Source: Alkalihalobacillus bogoriensis ATCC BAA-922
GTDB lineage: Bacteria; Bacillota; Bacilli; Bacillales; Bacillaceae_F
DNA: 64,000 nucleotides
Assembly (NCBI RefSeq): GCF_000621445.1
Contig: NZ_JHYI01000022.1
Span: 43,737-107,736, forward strand
Direction of reading: 5' to 3'
Positions 1 through 8,393 of the stretch are shown piece by piece. Each line of letters begins with the position of its first letter. The stretch's first letter is position 1. The notes beneath the pieces were generated by a model. It did no database searches, was not told where the DNA came from, and saw only the letters and a list, made by a program, of their open reading frames with translations. The position numbers and the translations under genes are program-made.

Positions 1-2
1 CT

Positions 3-398
3 AAGGTTATACAAGATAAAGAAGCTCCGACATGGATTATGACTTTAAATCAAGCAAATCAGGAGAAAAAAATTGAACTATTACAAGCCGGAGTTGCCGT
101 ATTTGAATTTGATACGTTAGATATAAACCCAGTTCTTGCGCTTTTATACGAACAAGGAATCACCTCATTGTTTGTAGAAGGTGGTGCAAGAGTGAACGGT
201 AGCTTTCTTTTAGCCAATGCGGTTGACCAAATCATTACGTATATTGCTCCAAAATTAATTGGGGGGGATTTGGCTCCTACGGCTATAGGTGGAAAAGGGT
301 TCGCTAGAATGGAGGAAACGATTGACCTTCATATTCAATCGGTGGAACAAATAGGAGAAGATATAAAAATCATTTCTCGCAAGAAAGGGGGACACTAA
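3..398 (+). CDS. ribD: RibD C-terminal part (riboflavin-specific deaminase/reductase), 5' truncated by window edge
   Basis: The frame is open from base 3 and runs in from the left, so only about the last 131 residues are visible; the internal ATG at 39 is not a true start. What is seen is the end of the reductase domain, with the conserved FVEGGARVNGSFL segment found in RibD reductases. RibD deaminates and then NADPH-reduces the pyrimidine intermediate of riboflavin synthesis in the cytoplasm. Its stop codon overlaps the ribE start (TAATG), and ribE-ribBA-ribH-ribT follow, the B. subtilis operon order. An FMN riboswitch would be expected upstream of ribD, outside the window. Identity is secure from fragment plus context. 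Confidence 0.93.
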   Translation, partial: KVIQDKEAPTWIMTLNQANQEKKIELLQAGVAVFEFDTLDINPVLALLYEQGITSLFVEGGARVNGSFLLANAVDQIITYIAPKLIGGDLAPTAIGGKGFARMEETIDLHIQSVEQIGEDIKIISRKKGGH

Positions 399-1051
399 TG
401 TTTACAGGAATTATTGAGGAAAAAGGTAAAATTGGAGCTATTCAACAAAAAAATGAAGCTATCGTGATGACAATTGAAGCAAATGAAATATTAAAGGATG
501 TTCATTTAGGAGATAGTATCGCTGTAAATGGAGTTTGTTTAACGGTGACTTCGTTTACAACAAAGTCATTTACAGTAGATTTAATGCCGGAAACGGTACG
601 AAATACAAGTTTAAAGCTTCTTTCTAGAGGTTCAAATGTAAACTTAGAACGAGCGATGGCAGCAGGTGGCAGGTTTGGTGGACATTTTGTGTCAGGACAT
701 GTCGATGGAATTGGAACAATTGTAAAAAAACAACCGGTCGACAATGCGATTTATTACGAAATTGAAGTACCACAAGAGCTGAGACGTTATTTTATTGTAA
801 AAGGTTCAGTAGCCATTGATGGAACAAGTTTGACCGTATTTGGCGTAACTGATTCTACGTTTACGGTTTCCATCATCCCACATACTGTTCAAGAAACGAT
901 TATTGGGGACAAAGGGGTTGGAGATATCGTCAATTTAGAATGCGATATGATTGGAAAGTATATTGAACAATTTATAACACAACGTTTTTCTAATCAAACG
1001 TCACAGCAATCAATTACATCTCAATTTTTAGAGGAAAATGGATTTAAATAA
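398..1051 (+). CDS. ribE: Riboflavin synthase alpha chain
   Basis: Converts two molecules of 6,7-dimethyl-8-ribityllumazine to riboflavin plus the pyrimidine precursor. The 217-residue length is normal. Two tandem lumazine-binding barrels are visible: the first opens with MFTGIIEEKG and contains GHFVSGHVDG near residue 95, the second contains DGTSLTV and ends with NLECDMIGKY near residue 185. The start ATG shares one base with the ribD stop, with an AAAGGGGG SD before it, so translation is probably coupled. It is followed after 21 bases by ribBA. The C-terminal tail after residue 195 is Gln/Ser-rich and poorly conserved in the family. Confidence 0.97.
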   Translation: MFTGIIEEKGKIGAIQQKNEAIVMTIEANEILKDVHLGDSIAVNGVCLTVTSFTTKSFTVDLMPETVRNTSLKLLSRGSNVNLERAMAAGGRFGGHFVSGHVDGIGTIVKKQPVDNAIYYEIEVPQELRRYFIVKGSVAIDGTSLTVFGVTDSTFTVSIIPHTVQETIIGDKGVGDIVNLECDMIGKYIEQFITQRFSNQTSQQSITSQFLEENGFK

Positions 1052-1072
1052 GTTAAAAAAGGGGTGGAACTT

Positions 1073-2266
1073 ATGTTTGATAAAATAGAAGAAGCAATTT
1101 ATGAACTAATGCAAGGGAAGGTTGTCATCGTTTGTGACGATGAAGACCGTGAAAATGAAGGTGATTTTGTAAGTTTGGCTGAAAAAACAACACCAGAAGT
1201 CATTAATTTTATGATTAAATATGGTCGTGGTCTTGTTTGTGCCCCCATTACTGAAGCACGAGCAAAAGAGCTAGAACTCGTTCCGATGGTTGATCATAAT
1301 ACAGACCCACATGGTACGGCTTTCACAGTCAGTGTTGACCATCATACGACAACAACAGGGATATCAGCGCAAGAGCGTTCTACAACTGTAATGGCGTTAA
1401 TCGATGAATCGACAAAAAAACATCATTTTAAACGTCCTGGTCATATTTTTCCGTTAATTGCAAAAGACGGTGGTGTCTTGCGTAGAGCTGGTCATACAGA
1501 AGCAGCTGTAGATTTAGCGAGATTATGTGGCGCCAAACCCGCAGGTGTCATTTGTGAAATTATTAAAGATGATGGTACGATGGCACGTGTACCTGACCTA
1601 CGAAAAATTGCGGATGAGCATGATTTAAAAATGATTACGATAAAAGACTTAATCCAATATCGCCACCGCAAGGATAAATTAGTCAAACAAGAAGTGGAAA
1701 TCAAGCTTCCAACTGAATTTGGTGATTTTAAAGCTGTTGGTTACTCAGACATCCTAGAAGGAAAAGAAAGTGTGGCATTAATTAAAGGAGATATTGTTCC
1801 AGGTGAACCTACATTAGTTCGCGTTCACTCAGAATGTTTAACAGGTGATGTCTTTGGTTCACATCGTTGTGATTGTGGTCCTCAGTTACATGCAGCATTA
1901 GCACAAATCGAGCAAGAAGGCCAAGGAGTTCTGCTTTATATGAGACAAGAAGGCCGTGGAATTGGTCTTATCAACAAAATGAAAGCTTATAAATTACAAG
2001 AAGAAGGCTTTGACACAGTAGAAGCCAATGAAAAATTAGGATTTGGACCTGATCTTCGGGATTATGGAATTGGCGCACAAATTTTACGTGATCTCGGCAT
2101 TACAAAAATGAGATTATTAACAAATAACCCTAGAAAGATTACAGGATTAAGTGGATATGGTCTAGAAATTGTTGACCGTGTACCACTGCAACTGCCACAT
2201 AATAAAGATAATGAAGGTTATTTGCGAACAAAACATAATAAATTAGGGCATATGCTTCATTTTTAA
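1073..2266 (+). CDS. ribBA: Bifunctional 3,4-dihydroxy-2-butanone-4-phosphate synthase / GTP cyclohydrolase II
   Basis: Supplies both starting branches of riboflavin synthesis. The N-terminal half (about 1-200) is the DHBP synthase with [11 protein letters not shown] and HTEAAVDLA. The C-terminal half is GTP cyclohydrolase II with the zinc-binding cysteines in [18 protein letters not shown] and the catalytic RQEGRGIGL segment. The 397-residue length fits the B. subtilis fusion protein. I chose ATG 1073 because AAAAGGGGTGG lies about 6 bases before it; the GTG at 1064 sits inside that SD. It lies between ribE and ribH, as in other Bacilli. A 56-base gap separates it from ribH, and I see no terminator there. 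Confidence 0.97.
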   Translation: MFDKIEEAIYELMQGKVVIVCDDEDRENEGDFVSLAEKTTPEVINFMIKYGRGLVCAPITEARAKELELVPMVDHNTDPHGTAFTVSVDHHTTTTGISAQERSTTVMALIDESTKKHHFKRPGHIFPLIAKDGGVLRRAGHTEAAVDLARLCGAKPAGVICEIIKDDGTMARVPDLRKIADEHDLKMITIKDLIQYRHRKDKLVKQEVEIKLPTEFGDFKAVGYSDILEGKESVALIKGDIVPGEPTLVRVHSECLTGDVFGSHRCDCGPQLHAALAQIEQEGQGVLLYMRQEGRGIGLINKMKAYKLQEEGFDTVEANEKLGFGPDLRDYGIGAQILRDLGITKMRLLTNNPRKITGLSGYGLEIVDRVPLQLPHNKDNEGYLRTKHNKLGHMLHF

Positions 2267-2322
2267 TTTGTTTTTTATCCGCTTTTTAAAGCAGACTTTA
2301 TACAATTTAGGAGGAAACAAAC

Positions 2323-2793
2323 ATGGGAAAAACATTTGAAGGAAATTTAGTAGGTTCAGGATTAAAAGTAGGTATCGTTGTTGGGCGTTTTAATGAATTT
2401 ATTACGAGTAAACTACTTGGTGGGGCACAAGATGCGCTAAAACGACATGGGGTTGAATCAGATAACGTTGATGTTGCTTGGGTACCAGGTGCATTTGAAA
2501 TACCATTTGCTGCTAAAAAAATGGCAGATTCAAAAAAATATGATGCTGTGATTACGTTAGGAACAGTTATACGAGGGTCAACACCGCATTTTGATTATGT
2601 TTGTAGTGAAGTTGCCAAAGGAGTTGGAGCATTATCTTTGCAATCTGGGATTCCTGTTATCTTTGGAGTATTGACAACAGATACAATTGAGCAAGCGATT
2701 GAGCGCGCTGGAACAAAAGCAGGAAATAAAGGCTGGGATGCGGCAACTGCTGCGATTGAAATGGCAAACTTAAGTCGTTCATTGGAACAGTAA
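2323..2793 (+). CDS. ribH: 6,7-dimethyl-8-ribityllumazine synthase
   Basis: Condenses the 5-amino-6-ribitylamino uracil with DHBP to give the lumazine that RibE dismutates; in Bacillus it forms a 60-mer capsid around RibE. The 156-residue length is typical. Family motifs are [13 protein letters not shown] near the N terminus, WVPGAFEIP around residue 50, and [17 protein letters not shown] around 80, which supplies the active-site His. [11 protein letters not shown] and [12 protein letters not shown] follow. A strong AGGAGG SD stands 7-8 bases before the ATG. It is the fourth gene of the rib operon. Confidence 0.97.
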   Translation: MGKTFEGNLVGSGLKVGIVVGRFNEFITSKLLGGAQDALKRHGVESDNVDVAWVPGAFEIPFAAKKMADSKKYDAVITLGTVIRGSTPHFDYVCSEVAKGVGALSLQSGIPVIFGVLTTDTIEQAIERAGTKAGNKGWDAATAAIEMANLSRSLEQ

Positions 2794-2853
2794 TGTAAGG
2801 CTTTAGCATTGTATTTCCTGTGAAATAGCTCATTTTCTTGAAGCTTTACTCAC

Positions 2854-3012
2854 ATGAAACTGGACGAATATGGACAGGTTACAAAAATAAGGCCAATAGA
2901 CTTATCTCAAATTCCTCTCTGCGATGAACAAATAGAATGGTATAATCATATAGTGAAGAAAAATAACAAAAAATGTTTCTTTTATTACACAAAGAGGGAT
3001 GAACAATGCTAA
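2854..3012 (+). CDS. Possible 52-residue hypothetical protein between ribH and ribT
   Basis: An uninterrupted reading frame of 52 codons begins with ATG at 2854 and ends with TAA at 3010-3012, overlapping the ribT start codon by seven bases. The product is charged and aromatic, with no signal peptide or membrane segment, and three cysteines. I recognise no family. Its SD is poor: only TTGAAG, about 13 bases upstream. That argues against efficient translation. The overlap with ribT could mean translational coupling or chance. Low confidence. Confidence 0.25.
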   Translation: MKLDEYGQVTKIRPIDLSQIPLCDEQIEWYNHIVKKNNKKCFFYYTKRDEQC

Positions 3013-3353
3013 TTAAGTATAAATCATCATGGAAAAAGATAGCGATGGGCCTTATTTCGTTTATGCCAGGAGAAAAAGATATAAAGAAACTTCAAGAAAC
3101 GATTGAGCGTTATGAACAAGACTCGAATTGGGACCTCTACTTATGGAAACAAGAAGATATAGTAGGGATAATTGGGATTCGGCTCCTCAATGATGGGAAA
3201 GCGGAATTATGTCATCTAAGTGTGAATCCTTCTTTTCGTCATGAAGGAATTGGAAAAAAGATGGTTGACGCCGTGAAACGAGTAACTAAAAGTGAATTAA
3301 TTCCAAATGAAAATACAAAAGATTTTTTTATAACGTGTGAAATGAAAGAATAA
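3006..3353 (+). CDS. ribT: RibT, GNAT-family N-acetyltransferase of the riboflavin operon
   Basis: A 115-residue member of the GNAT fold closely resembling B. subtilis RibT: the N terminus MLIKYKSSWKKIAMGL and the SFMPGEKDIKKLQ stretch are characteristic. The acetyl-CoA-binding loop is RHEGIGKKM near residue 80, preceded by the beta-strand LCHLSVNPS. The substrate is not known in the family. It is the last gene of the rib operon; a GAGGG SD lies about 8 bases before the ATG. An intrinsic terminator follows immediately, shared with the convergent ypuF gene. Confidence 0.9.
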   Translation: MLIKYKSSWKKIAMGLISFMPGEKDIKKLQETIERYEQDSNWDLYLWKQEDIVGIIGIRLLNDGKAELCHLSVNPSFRHEGIGKKMVDAVKRVTKSELIPNENTKDFFITCEMKE

Positions 3354-3385
3354 GAAGGGGGAGTTATATCCCCTTCTTTTTTTCT
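3352..3385 (+). terminator. Rho-independent terminator of the rib operon
   Basis: The inverted repeat AAGAAGGGG / CCCCTTCTT has a 9-base loop and is followed by a T run at 3377-3383. It starts at the ribT stop codon. It overlaps the last codons of convergent ypuF on the other strand, so the A-rich left flank may also serve leftward transcripts. Confidence 0.85.
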
Positions 3386-3894
3386 TTCCGTATTTTTTTC
3401 TGGTGCTGTCGCTCTTCGATAACGTCTGAGCGGTCACGTAATGTATGTTTATGTAGTAAAAATTCGTTAGAGAAATCAGTGGGTGCCCCCCATAAACAAT
3501 GGTGTCGTTCACAATGTTCCCTACATATAGCGAGTAAGTGTTCGTCATGTAAAGGTATATCTATATCTTTGTATGGCTTTTTAGTTTGTAACGATTCAAT
3601 ACATTGCGTGATTTGATGTAAAAGAGAGGAAACATCGATTCCTAGTTTTGTTAGTTTTGCTTGTTCATGCGTAATGATGGTTTTTGCACTTTCAAGCATT
3701 TTATTCGCGCCTATTCGATTGTTTCTTCTATAATGGTAAAGGCCTACGGCGAGTTGAATTAATCCAACCCAATGCTTTTCTCTTTCATGTATGGGTGCTT
3801 CTTTCCAATATTCTTCTAGAATTTCATGGCATTCAAAATAGTCACGTAAACCATGAAAATGGACGAGATAGTCGATATAAGGCTGTGGGTACAT
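3364..3894 (-). CDS. ypuF: DUF309 family protein (YpuF)
   Basis: A 176-residue cytoplasmic protein with the DUF309 signature: YPQPYIDYLVHFHGLRDYFECHEILEEYWKE, abbreviated here to the key residues FH...DYFECHEILEE at 14-28, then GLIQLAVGLYHYRRNN. The His/Glu-rich helices suggest a helical bundle, but no biochemical function is established. The C terminus is very basic and Lys-rich. Position between ribT and scpA matches B. subtilis ypuF. It is convergent with the rib operon and divergent from scpA, with AAAGGAG before the ATG. Confidence 0.85.
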   Translation of the reverse strand: MYPQPYIDYLVHFHGLRDYFECHEILEEYWKEAPIHEREKHWVGLIQLAVGLYHYRRNNRIGANKMLESAKTIITHEQAKLTKLGIDVSSLLHQITQCIESLQTKKPYKDIDIPLHDEHLLAICREHCERHHCLWGAPTDFSNEFLLHKHTLRDRSDVIEERQHQKKIRKEKKKGI

Positions 3895-3978
3895 GAAGGA
3901 CGACTCCTTTTGTGAAAATATGCATTTACACTAAGTGTAACATATTTTGAAACGGATGATTTCAGTTTCGTCAAAATA

Positions 3979-3987
3979 TGATATAAT
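3979..3987 (+). promoter_or_regulatory. Candidate extended -10 promoter for scpAB
   Basis: TGATATAAT is an extended -10 element (TGnTATAAT) about 45 bases before the scpA start. A well-placed -35 hexamer is not obvious, which is tolerated by extended -10 promoters. It lies in the 138-bp divergent region between ypuF and scpA. Confidence 0.45.
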
Positions 3988-4032
3988 CACCTCTAGCAAA
4001 TAAACGCTGAACTACGTGTTCACGGAGGGATT

Positions 4033-4812
4033 ATGAACCAATATAATGTAAAACTGGATGCCTTTGAAGGTCCACTTGATTTATTACTTCATTTAATTAA
4101 TCAAGCTGAAGTAGATATATATGATATTCCTGTCGCTCATATTACCGGGCAATATTTAGAATATATTAAGGCGATGAAAGAGTTGCAGTTAGATGTGGCG
4201 AGTGAGTACTTAGTGATGGCTGCTACACTGTTAGCGATAAAAAGTAAAATGCTGTTGCCAAAACAACAAGAGGAGTTATTTGATGACGAATTTCTCGGTG
4301 AGGAAGAAGATGACCCTCGTCAAGAACTGATGAATCGATTGATTGAATACCGAAAATATAAAGAAGCAGCCCAAGAGCTACAAGACCGTGAACAAGATCG
4401 AGCACTTATTCATACAAAACCTCCAAGTAGTTTGGATGAATATTTAACGGAAGAAGACCGGTCTGTCGTTACGGTTAAAGGTGTGAGCTTATTTGATATG
4501 ATCGGTGCTTATCAAAATATGTTAAAGCGAAAAAAGCTCAAAGCACCTCGAACAACAACAGTAAAAAATCAAGAGTATTCCATTGATACGAGAATGGGCG
4601 AAATTATGGAGGAATTAAGCCGATATAATGGACAAGCGACCTTTTACTCTTTATTTACGTATCAAGACCGCTCACATATGGTTGTCACGTTTCTAGCCAT
4701 TTTAGAGCTTATGAAGAGTCGTTCCATTTATTGCAAACAGGAAAAGAATTTTGATGACATTTTAATTTTTACAAAAAAGGAGGAAGGAGACTATGACGTT
4801 AAAAGAACTTAA
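4033..4812 (+). CDS. scpA: Segregation and condensation protein A (kleisin)
   Basis: The kleisin subunit that bridges the Smc head domains in the bacterial condensin complex Smc-ScpAB. The N-terminal kleisin motif YNVKLDAFEGPLDLLLHLI begins at residue 4 and is diagnostic. It is followed by the helical segment DIYDIPVAHITGQYL and an acidic linker around 78-95 (EELFDDEFLGEEEDD). The C-terminal winged-helix segment is around 175-255. Length 259 is typical. GGAGGG stands about 6 bases before the ATG. The last 20 bases overlap scpB, whose SD lies inside scpA, indicating coupled synthesis of the partners. Confidence 0.97.
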   Translation: MNQYNVKLDAFEGPLDLLLHLINQAEVDIYDIPVAHITGQYLEYIKAMKELQLDVASEYLVMAATLLAIKSKMLLPKQQEELFDDEFLGEEEDDPRQELMNRLIEYRKYKEAAQELQDREQDRALIHTKPPSSLDEYLTEEDRSVVTVKGVSLFDMIGAYQNMLKRKKLKAPRTTTVKNQEYSIDTRMGEIMEELSRYNGQATFYSLFTYQDRSHMVVTFLAILELMKSRSIYCKQEKNFDDILIFTKKEEGDYDVKRT

Positions 4813-5386
4813 GGGAGTGATTGAAGGATTGTTGTTTGCGGCTGGAGACGAAGGACTCACATGCAAACAAATTGCTGAAGTCATGGAGACAGAAGAAATG
4901 ACAATCATGAATATCCTCTCAGAATTAATGGTCTCCTATCAAAAAAAAGATAGGGGTATGCAACTTGTTGAAGTAGCTGGGACATATCAGCTGGCGACAA
5001 AGCGGGAGCATGCTGACTACTTTAAGCGCTTAGCTTATTCCCCAACGCATACGGGATTATCCCAAGCTGCACTAGAAACACTAGCAATAATCGCTTATAA
5101 ACAACCAATTACAAGAATTGAAGTAGAAGAAGTTCGCGGAGTAAAATCAGAGAAAGCGATCCAAACATTAGTAACAAAATTATTAATAAAAGAAGTTGGT
5201 CGTATGGATGGAACAGGCCGAGCGATTTTATACGGTACAACAAAAGAGTTTCTCGATTATTTTGGGTTAAACACAATTGAAAACCTTCCCCCACTACCAG
5301 AAGCGATTGATGAGTTGGCAGTGGAAGAAGAAGCGGATTTATTCTTTAAAAAGTTTGAAGAAACTTTAGATGGGGTAAATAAGTAA
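4793..5386 (+). CDS. scpB: Segregation and condensation protein B
   Basis: The dimeric winged-helix partner of ScpA in the Smc condensin complex. At 197 residues it has the family length. Visible landmarks are GVIEGLLFAAGDEGLT at the start, the winged-helix element LSQAALETLAIIAYKQPITRIEVEEVRG near 85-112, and GRAILYGTTKEFLDYFGL near 145-162. An AAGGAGGAAGGAG SD lies within the 3' end of scpA. No terminator follows; an 86-bp gap leads to an unknown gene on the same strand. Confidence 0.97.
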   Translation: MTLKELKGVIEGLLFAAGDEGLTCKQIAEVMETEEMTIMNILSELMVSYQKKDRGMQLVEVAGTYQLATKREHADYFKRLAYSPTHTGLSQAALETLAIIAYKQPITRIEVEEVRGVKSEKAIQTLVTKLLIKEVGRMDGTGRAILYGTTKEFLDYFGLNTIENLPPLPEAIDELAVEEEADLFFKKFEETLDGVNK

Positions 5387-5424
5387 AATAAATCTAATAT
5401 TTTCTCTCTTTTACGCGTTATGTT

Positions 5425-5433
5425 TGTTATACT
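5425..5433 (+). promoter_or_regulatory. Candidate extended -10 promoter upstream of the 136-residue unknown gene
   Basis: TGTTATACT fits TGnTATAAT with one mismatch and lies 39 bases before the GTG start at 5473. There is no convincing -35 element. It may give this gene and ypuI expression separate from scpAB. Confidence 0.3.
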
Positions 5434-5472
5434 AATATAAACGCTTACAAAACCATTTCTGGAGGGAAGATT

Positions 5473-5883
5473 GTGTTACTAAAAAAAGCAATAGGTTATG
5501 AATTACAAAAGGAAAAGCCGAACACGTCAGAAGACTTCTTTAATCGTTCCATCGTTTCTTATGTAGAAGATGGTGTTGAAAAAGAATTTTCCGTCTTGTA
5601 TGTACGTTATTTCGATGAAGTTTTTTCTGAGTTTCTACCTTATGAACAAGACCCACTCTTTTCTGTTCATGAGCGGGATGTGTCATTTAAAGATACTGTT
5701 GCACTTGTTAGTTTATTAGCTGTTCCAAATAATAAAAACAAAAAAAGAATATATATTAATGAAAAAAAAGAGCTATCTTCAATGTATGCTAATGTCGATT
5801 TGCAATTAGTAAAAAATATTTTTACAGAGATTGAAGAAAAAGGCGAATATATGTTAAATGGTACAGTTAAACTATCAGTGTAA
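5473..5883 (+). CDS. Hypothetical cytoplasmic protein between scpB and ypuI
   Basis: A 136-residue acidic protein with no signal peptide, no membrane segment and no motif I recognise. The start is GTG, chosen because GGAGGGAAG stands 3-11 bases upstream. Predicted beta-rich N-terminal half (FSVLYVRYFDEVF) and a helical C-terminal part. It is collinear with scpAB and ypuI, but the 86-bp and 99-bp flanking gaps do not prove an operon. I do not recall a counterpart at this position in B. subtilis. It is probably a real gene given its length, SD and codon usage similar to its neighbours. Confidence 0.7.
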   Translation: MLLKKAIGYELQKEKPNTSEDFFNRSIVSYVEDGVEKEFSVLYVRYFDEVFSEFLPYEQDPLFSVHERDVSFKDTVALVSLLAVPNNKNKKRIYINEKKELSSMYANVDLQLVKNIFTEIEEKGEYMLNGTVKLSV

Positions 5884-5982
5884 AAAGATTGATTTATTTT
5901 ATGACAAACAAAGGCTTTCTAATGCAGAATGTCGTATAATTTAAATAGAATCGAAACAACGATGAGCTGGAGGTGATCGCTA

Positions 5983-6471
5983 ATGGGAAATACGTTGGTT
6001 CAAAACCAATTAACATTAGCGCATGATACGTTATTAGAAATATGCAGCAAGCTTAGTCATTTTTTAGACGAAACAACGTTAACAGACATTATTAACGACT
6101 CTACAGGTGATGAAGAATACTTTAAATCCGTGTTATCGTCATTGCGTCGTGTTCTTGTTTTTTGTGAAGAAGGCAAAGAAGCAAGTGAAATTATTTTAAA
6201 TGGGAAAACATTTCGAAAAGTAGCTGCTGAAAAGACATTATTTTGGATTTACCATCACTGTGTTGAGGAGTTTTTTAACCCAAGAGTCGATAATTGGTAT
6301 GAAGATAGCCGTTCTGCTTACACGGGAAAAAATGCGATTCATTTTTCAAAGCAAGTTCCTACTTCTTTAAAAGATGTCATGAAAACAATTGAAGGACCAT
6401 TCCAAACGATTCGCGAAGAATTAGAGTACTATGAAACAGATTTCCAAACGAAAATGATGCAAACGAAATAA
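5983..6471 (+). CDS. ypuI: YpuI-like protein (DUF3907)
   Basis: A 162-residue cytoplasmic protein beginning MGNTLVQNQLTLAHDTLLE, with the central VLVFCEEGKEASEIIL and the C-terminal half WIYHHCVEEFFNPRVDNWYEDSRSAY, which I associate with YpuI/DUF3907. Function is unknown. AGGTGA stands about 7 bases before the ATG. In B. subtilis ypuI sits between scpB and dacB; here about 9.7 kb of other genes separates it from dacB. A perfect terminator follows. Identification rests on sequence resemblance and synteny. Confidence 0.75.
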   Translation: MGNTLVQNQLTLAHDTLLEICSKLSHFLDETTLTDIINDSTGDEEYFKSVLSSLRRVLVFCEEGKEASEIILNGKTFRKVAAEKTLFWIYHHCVEEFFNPRVDNWYEDSRSAYTGKNAIHFSKQVPTSLKDVMKTIEGPFQTIREELEYYETDFQTKMMQTK

Positions 6472-6474
6472 TTG

Positions 6475-6511
6475 TAAAAAGCTGTACAGAAAACTCTGTA
6501 CAGCTTTTTTG
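6475..6511. terminator. Bidirectional terminator between ypuI and the DUF2935 gene
   Basis: AAAAAGCTGTACAG and CTGTACAGCTTTTTT form a perfect 13-14 bp stem with a 6-base loop (AAAACT). A-run and T-run flanks allow termination from either side, matching the two convergent genes. Confidence 0.9.
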
Positions 6512-6517
6512 ACCTTT

Positions 6518-7324
6518 CTACCAATCTGAACGTGGTGAAGTCGGGTCACAGTGTGGCGCTTGTAAATCTGTCGACTCAGCAAGCTTCATTAAATAATAAC
6601 ATTCTTCCCGCGCCATATGATCCGCCATTAACCCTTGTAATGTACCAAGCATTCGGTTTGTCATTTCTAATTCCTCTAACTCATCTAAAAAGTTCTTAAA
6701 AAGGATAATTTCTAGTTGAACTTGGTCATTAAAGCGATCTAGTGCTGGAAACTTATCAATATTTGCTCGTAAGTAACCAGCCATTTCAACGGCTTTTATA
6801 TAATATTGTTCAAAAGTCTTGGTGAAATCTTGACTCTTTTCTAACAGCTTCTTTTCCACCATATCTAATGAACCGGAAATACCATCTGCGTGACCCGCTG
6901 CATCTAAAAGCCATACGAGATGGTGATGCAGCGGGTGACATGCTGGTGGAATCTCTTCGTTTAGTAAGTATGGTAAGATTCTAATATATTCTTCTACTTC
7001 ATTAACCATATGATTTAGAAAAGTGGGTGAAAGTTCAATCACAACGTCACCGACTAAATGTTCCTTTATGATATCTAATTTAAATTCTCGAATTTCTTTT
7101 GCATACACGATCGCTTCTTCTGATAGTTGTAATAATTGTTCTCTTGTCATCGGTTGTTTCGAACGATAAAGAAGATTGTCAAACATTTCGATAAAATGCT
7201 TCGCTGTTGCGACATGTTCTTCTTCTCGTGGTGATAATGTGTCATAAATAAAACGACTATGGTCTCCTAGTACTTGTAACCAAAAATGATGTTCAAACAA
7301 TGCTGTTTCTTCAAAGCTTTTCAT
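6518..7324 (-). CDS. DUF2935 family protein
   Basis: A 268-residue, all-helical, His/Glu-rich protein. The N-terminal part has EHHFWLQVLGDHSRFIYDTLSP (residues 10-31) and the second half repeats the theme with NFLDELEELEMTN and DHMAREECYYL near 235-245, the pattern of the two-domain DUF2935 family in Bacilli. The His/Glu spacing suggests a ferritin-like, possibly metal-binding bundle; that is inference. AAGGAGG stands 10 bases before the ATG. It is divergent from sodF across a 126-bp region that contains sporulation-type -10 motifs, and convergent with ypuI. Confidence 0.8.
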   Translation of the reverse strand: MKSFEETALFEHHFWLQVLGDHSRFIYDTLSPREEEHVATAKHFIEMFDNLLYRSKQPMTREQLLQLSEEAIVYAKEIREFKLDIIKEHLVGDVVIELSPTFLNHMVNEVEEYIRILPYLLNEEIPPACHPLHHHLVWLLDAAGHADGISGSLDMVEKKLLEKSQDFTKTFEQYYIKAVEMAGYLRANIDKFPALDRFNDQVQLEIILFKNFLDELEELEMTNRMLGTLQGLMADHMAREECYYLMKLAESTDLQAPHCDPTSPRSDW

Positions 7325-7353
7325 TCTAGCACAACCTCCTTATTGTCAATCAC

Positions 7354-7362
7354 CATACAATA
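7354..7362 (+). promoter_or_regulatory. Candidate sporulation (sigma-E/sigma-K type) -10 element upstream of sodF
   Basis: CATACAATA fits the sigma-K -10 consensus CATAnnnTA and the sigma-E -10 CATACAnT. A second CATAnnnTA match, CATATAGTA, lies at 7413-7421. Possible -35 AC dinucleotides are 18 bases upstream of each, slightly longer than usual. Two such matches in the short divergent region suggest mother-cell expression of sodF; this is a pattern match only. Confidence 0.3.
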
Positions 7363-7450
7363 TGCAGAACAAAAAGAGACCGTGACATATGCACAAAAAT
7401 GGTTTCCTCTAGCATATAGTAAAGCGACACGCGCAAAAGGAGGAAGAAAC

Positions 7451-8344
7451 GTGCAAGAATATAAACAGGAGCTACAAGCATGGGTGCAGGAATTGAAGGA
7501 AACGTATATGGGATTTTCAGAGTTGCGACAAGCCAATGATGATGATGGTTTGTTAGAAAAAATTGAGGCATTAGAGGCTACGTTTGATAAAGAGGAAGAA
7601 GACCTTGAGGAATTATATAGTGCTGCAATGGACGTGTATAAAGAATGGGCAAGAGAAGAGGAAGACGAAGAAAGAAAAGAAATAAAACAGATGTTAGGAA
7701 TAGGGAAATCAGGAGGAAGGGTTCCAATTGGAGGACATACATTACCACCTTTACCTTATGATTATGCAGCGCTAGAGCCGTACATCTCGAAAGAAATTAT
7801 GAGGTTACATCATACAAAGCACCATCAAAGTTATGTGGACGGCTTAAATAAAGCGGAAAAAGAATTAGAAAAAAGCCGAAAAACTGGGGATTTTGAGCTA
7901 GTCAAACATTGGGAAAGAGAATTAGCTTTCCATGGGGCTGGTCATTATTTGCACACTATTTTTTGGAATGTCATGTGTCCTCGTGGAGGTGGGGTTGCAA
8001 CGAGAGACATAGGCAACCAAATAAATCAAGATTTTGGAAGTTTTGACCAATTCAAAAAACACTTCTCAGAAGCAGCAAAAAATGTAGAAGGAGTTGGCTG
8101 GACAATTCTTGTGTGGGCTCCCCGATCTCATCGCTTAGAAATTTTAACTGCTGAAAAGCACCAAAATTTAAGCCAATGGGATATCATTCCATTACTTCCT
8201 CTAGATGTATGGGAGCATGCGTATTATTTACAATACAAAAATGAGCGGGAAGAATACATTAAAAATTGGTGGAATGTCATTAGTTGGTCTCATGTTAATG
8301 AACGATTTACGGAAGCTAAAAAAATTAAGTGGACACCTTATTAA
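7451..8344 (+). CDS. sodF: SodF-type superoxide dismutase with N-terminal coiled extension
   Basis: An Fe/Mn-family superoxide dismutase of 297 residues. The dismutase domain begins near residue 93 (GGHTLPPLPYDYAALEPYIS) and carries the expected metal ligands in RLHHTKHHQSYV, HYLHTIFW and DVWEHAYYLQY. The first 90 residues are a charged, heptad-like helical extension rich in Glu/Lys, as in B. subtilis SodF rather than SodA. I chose GTG 7451 because AAAGGAGGA precedes it by 5 bases; an open frame continues upstream to 7286 but overlaps the divergent gene. A hairpin follows. It belongs to the block inserted between ypuI and dacB. Confidence 0.88.
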   Translation: MQEYKQELQAWVQELKETYMGFSELRQANDDDGLLEKIEALEATFDKEEEDLEELYSAAMDVYKEWAREEEDEERKEIKQMLGIGKSGGRVPIGGHTLPPLPYDYAALEPYISKEIMRLHHTKHHQSYVDGLNKAEKELEKSRKTGDFELVKHWERELAFHGAGHYLHTIFWNVMCPRGGGVATRDIGNQINQDFGSFDQFKKHFSEAAKNVEGVGWTILVWAPRSHRLEILTAEKHQNLSQWDIIPLLPLDVWEHAYYLQYKNEREEYIKNWWNVISWSHVNERFTEAKKIKWTPY

Positions 8345-8354
8345 GTTATTAATT

Positions 8355-8390
8355 GTAGAGCCTGCTCATTTATAAATGGGCAGGCTCTAC
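8355..8390. terminator. Terminator-like hairpin downstream of sodF
   Basis: GTAGAGCCTGCTCAT pairs with ATGGGCAGGCTCTAC (15 bp, one G-U) around a 6-base loop. It lies 10 bases after the sodF stop and before the end of the convergent lipoprotein gene. There is no T run on the plus strand, so termination efficiency is uncertain. Confidence 0.6.
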
Positions 8391-8393
8391 TGT

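Noticed and set aside
6482..6503. CTGTACAG-AAAACT-CTGTACAG resembling the operator at 58807
   Set aside because: It is the stem of an obvious bidirectional terminator between convergent genes, so the similarity is probably chance.
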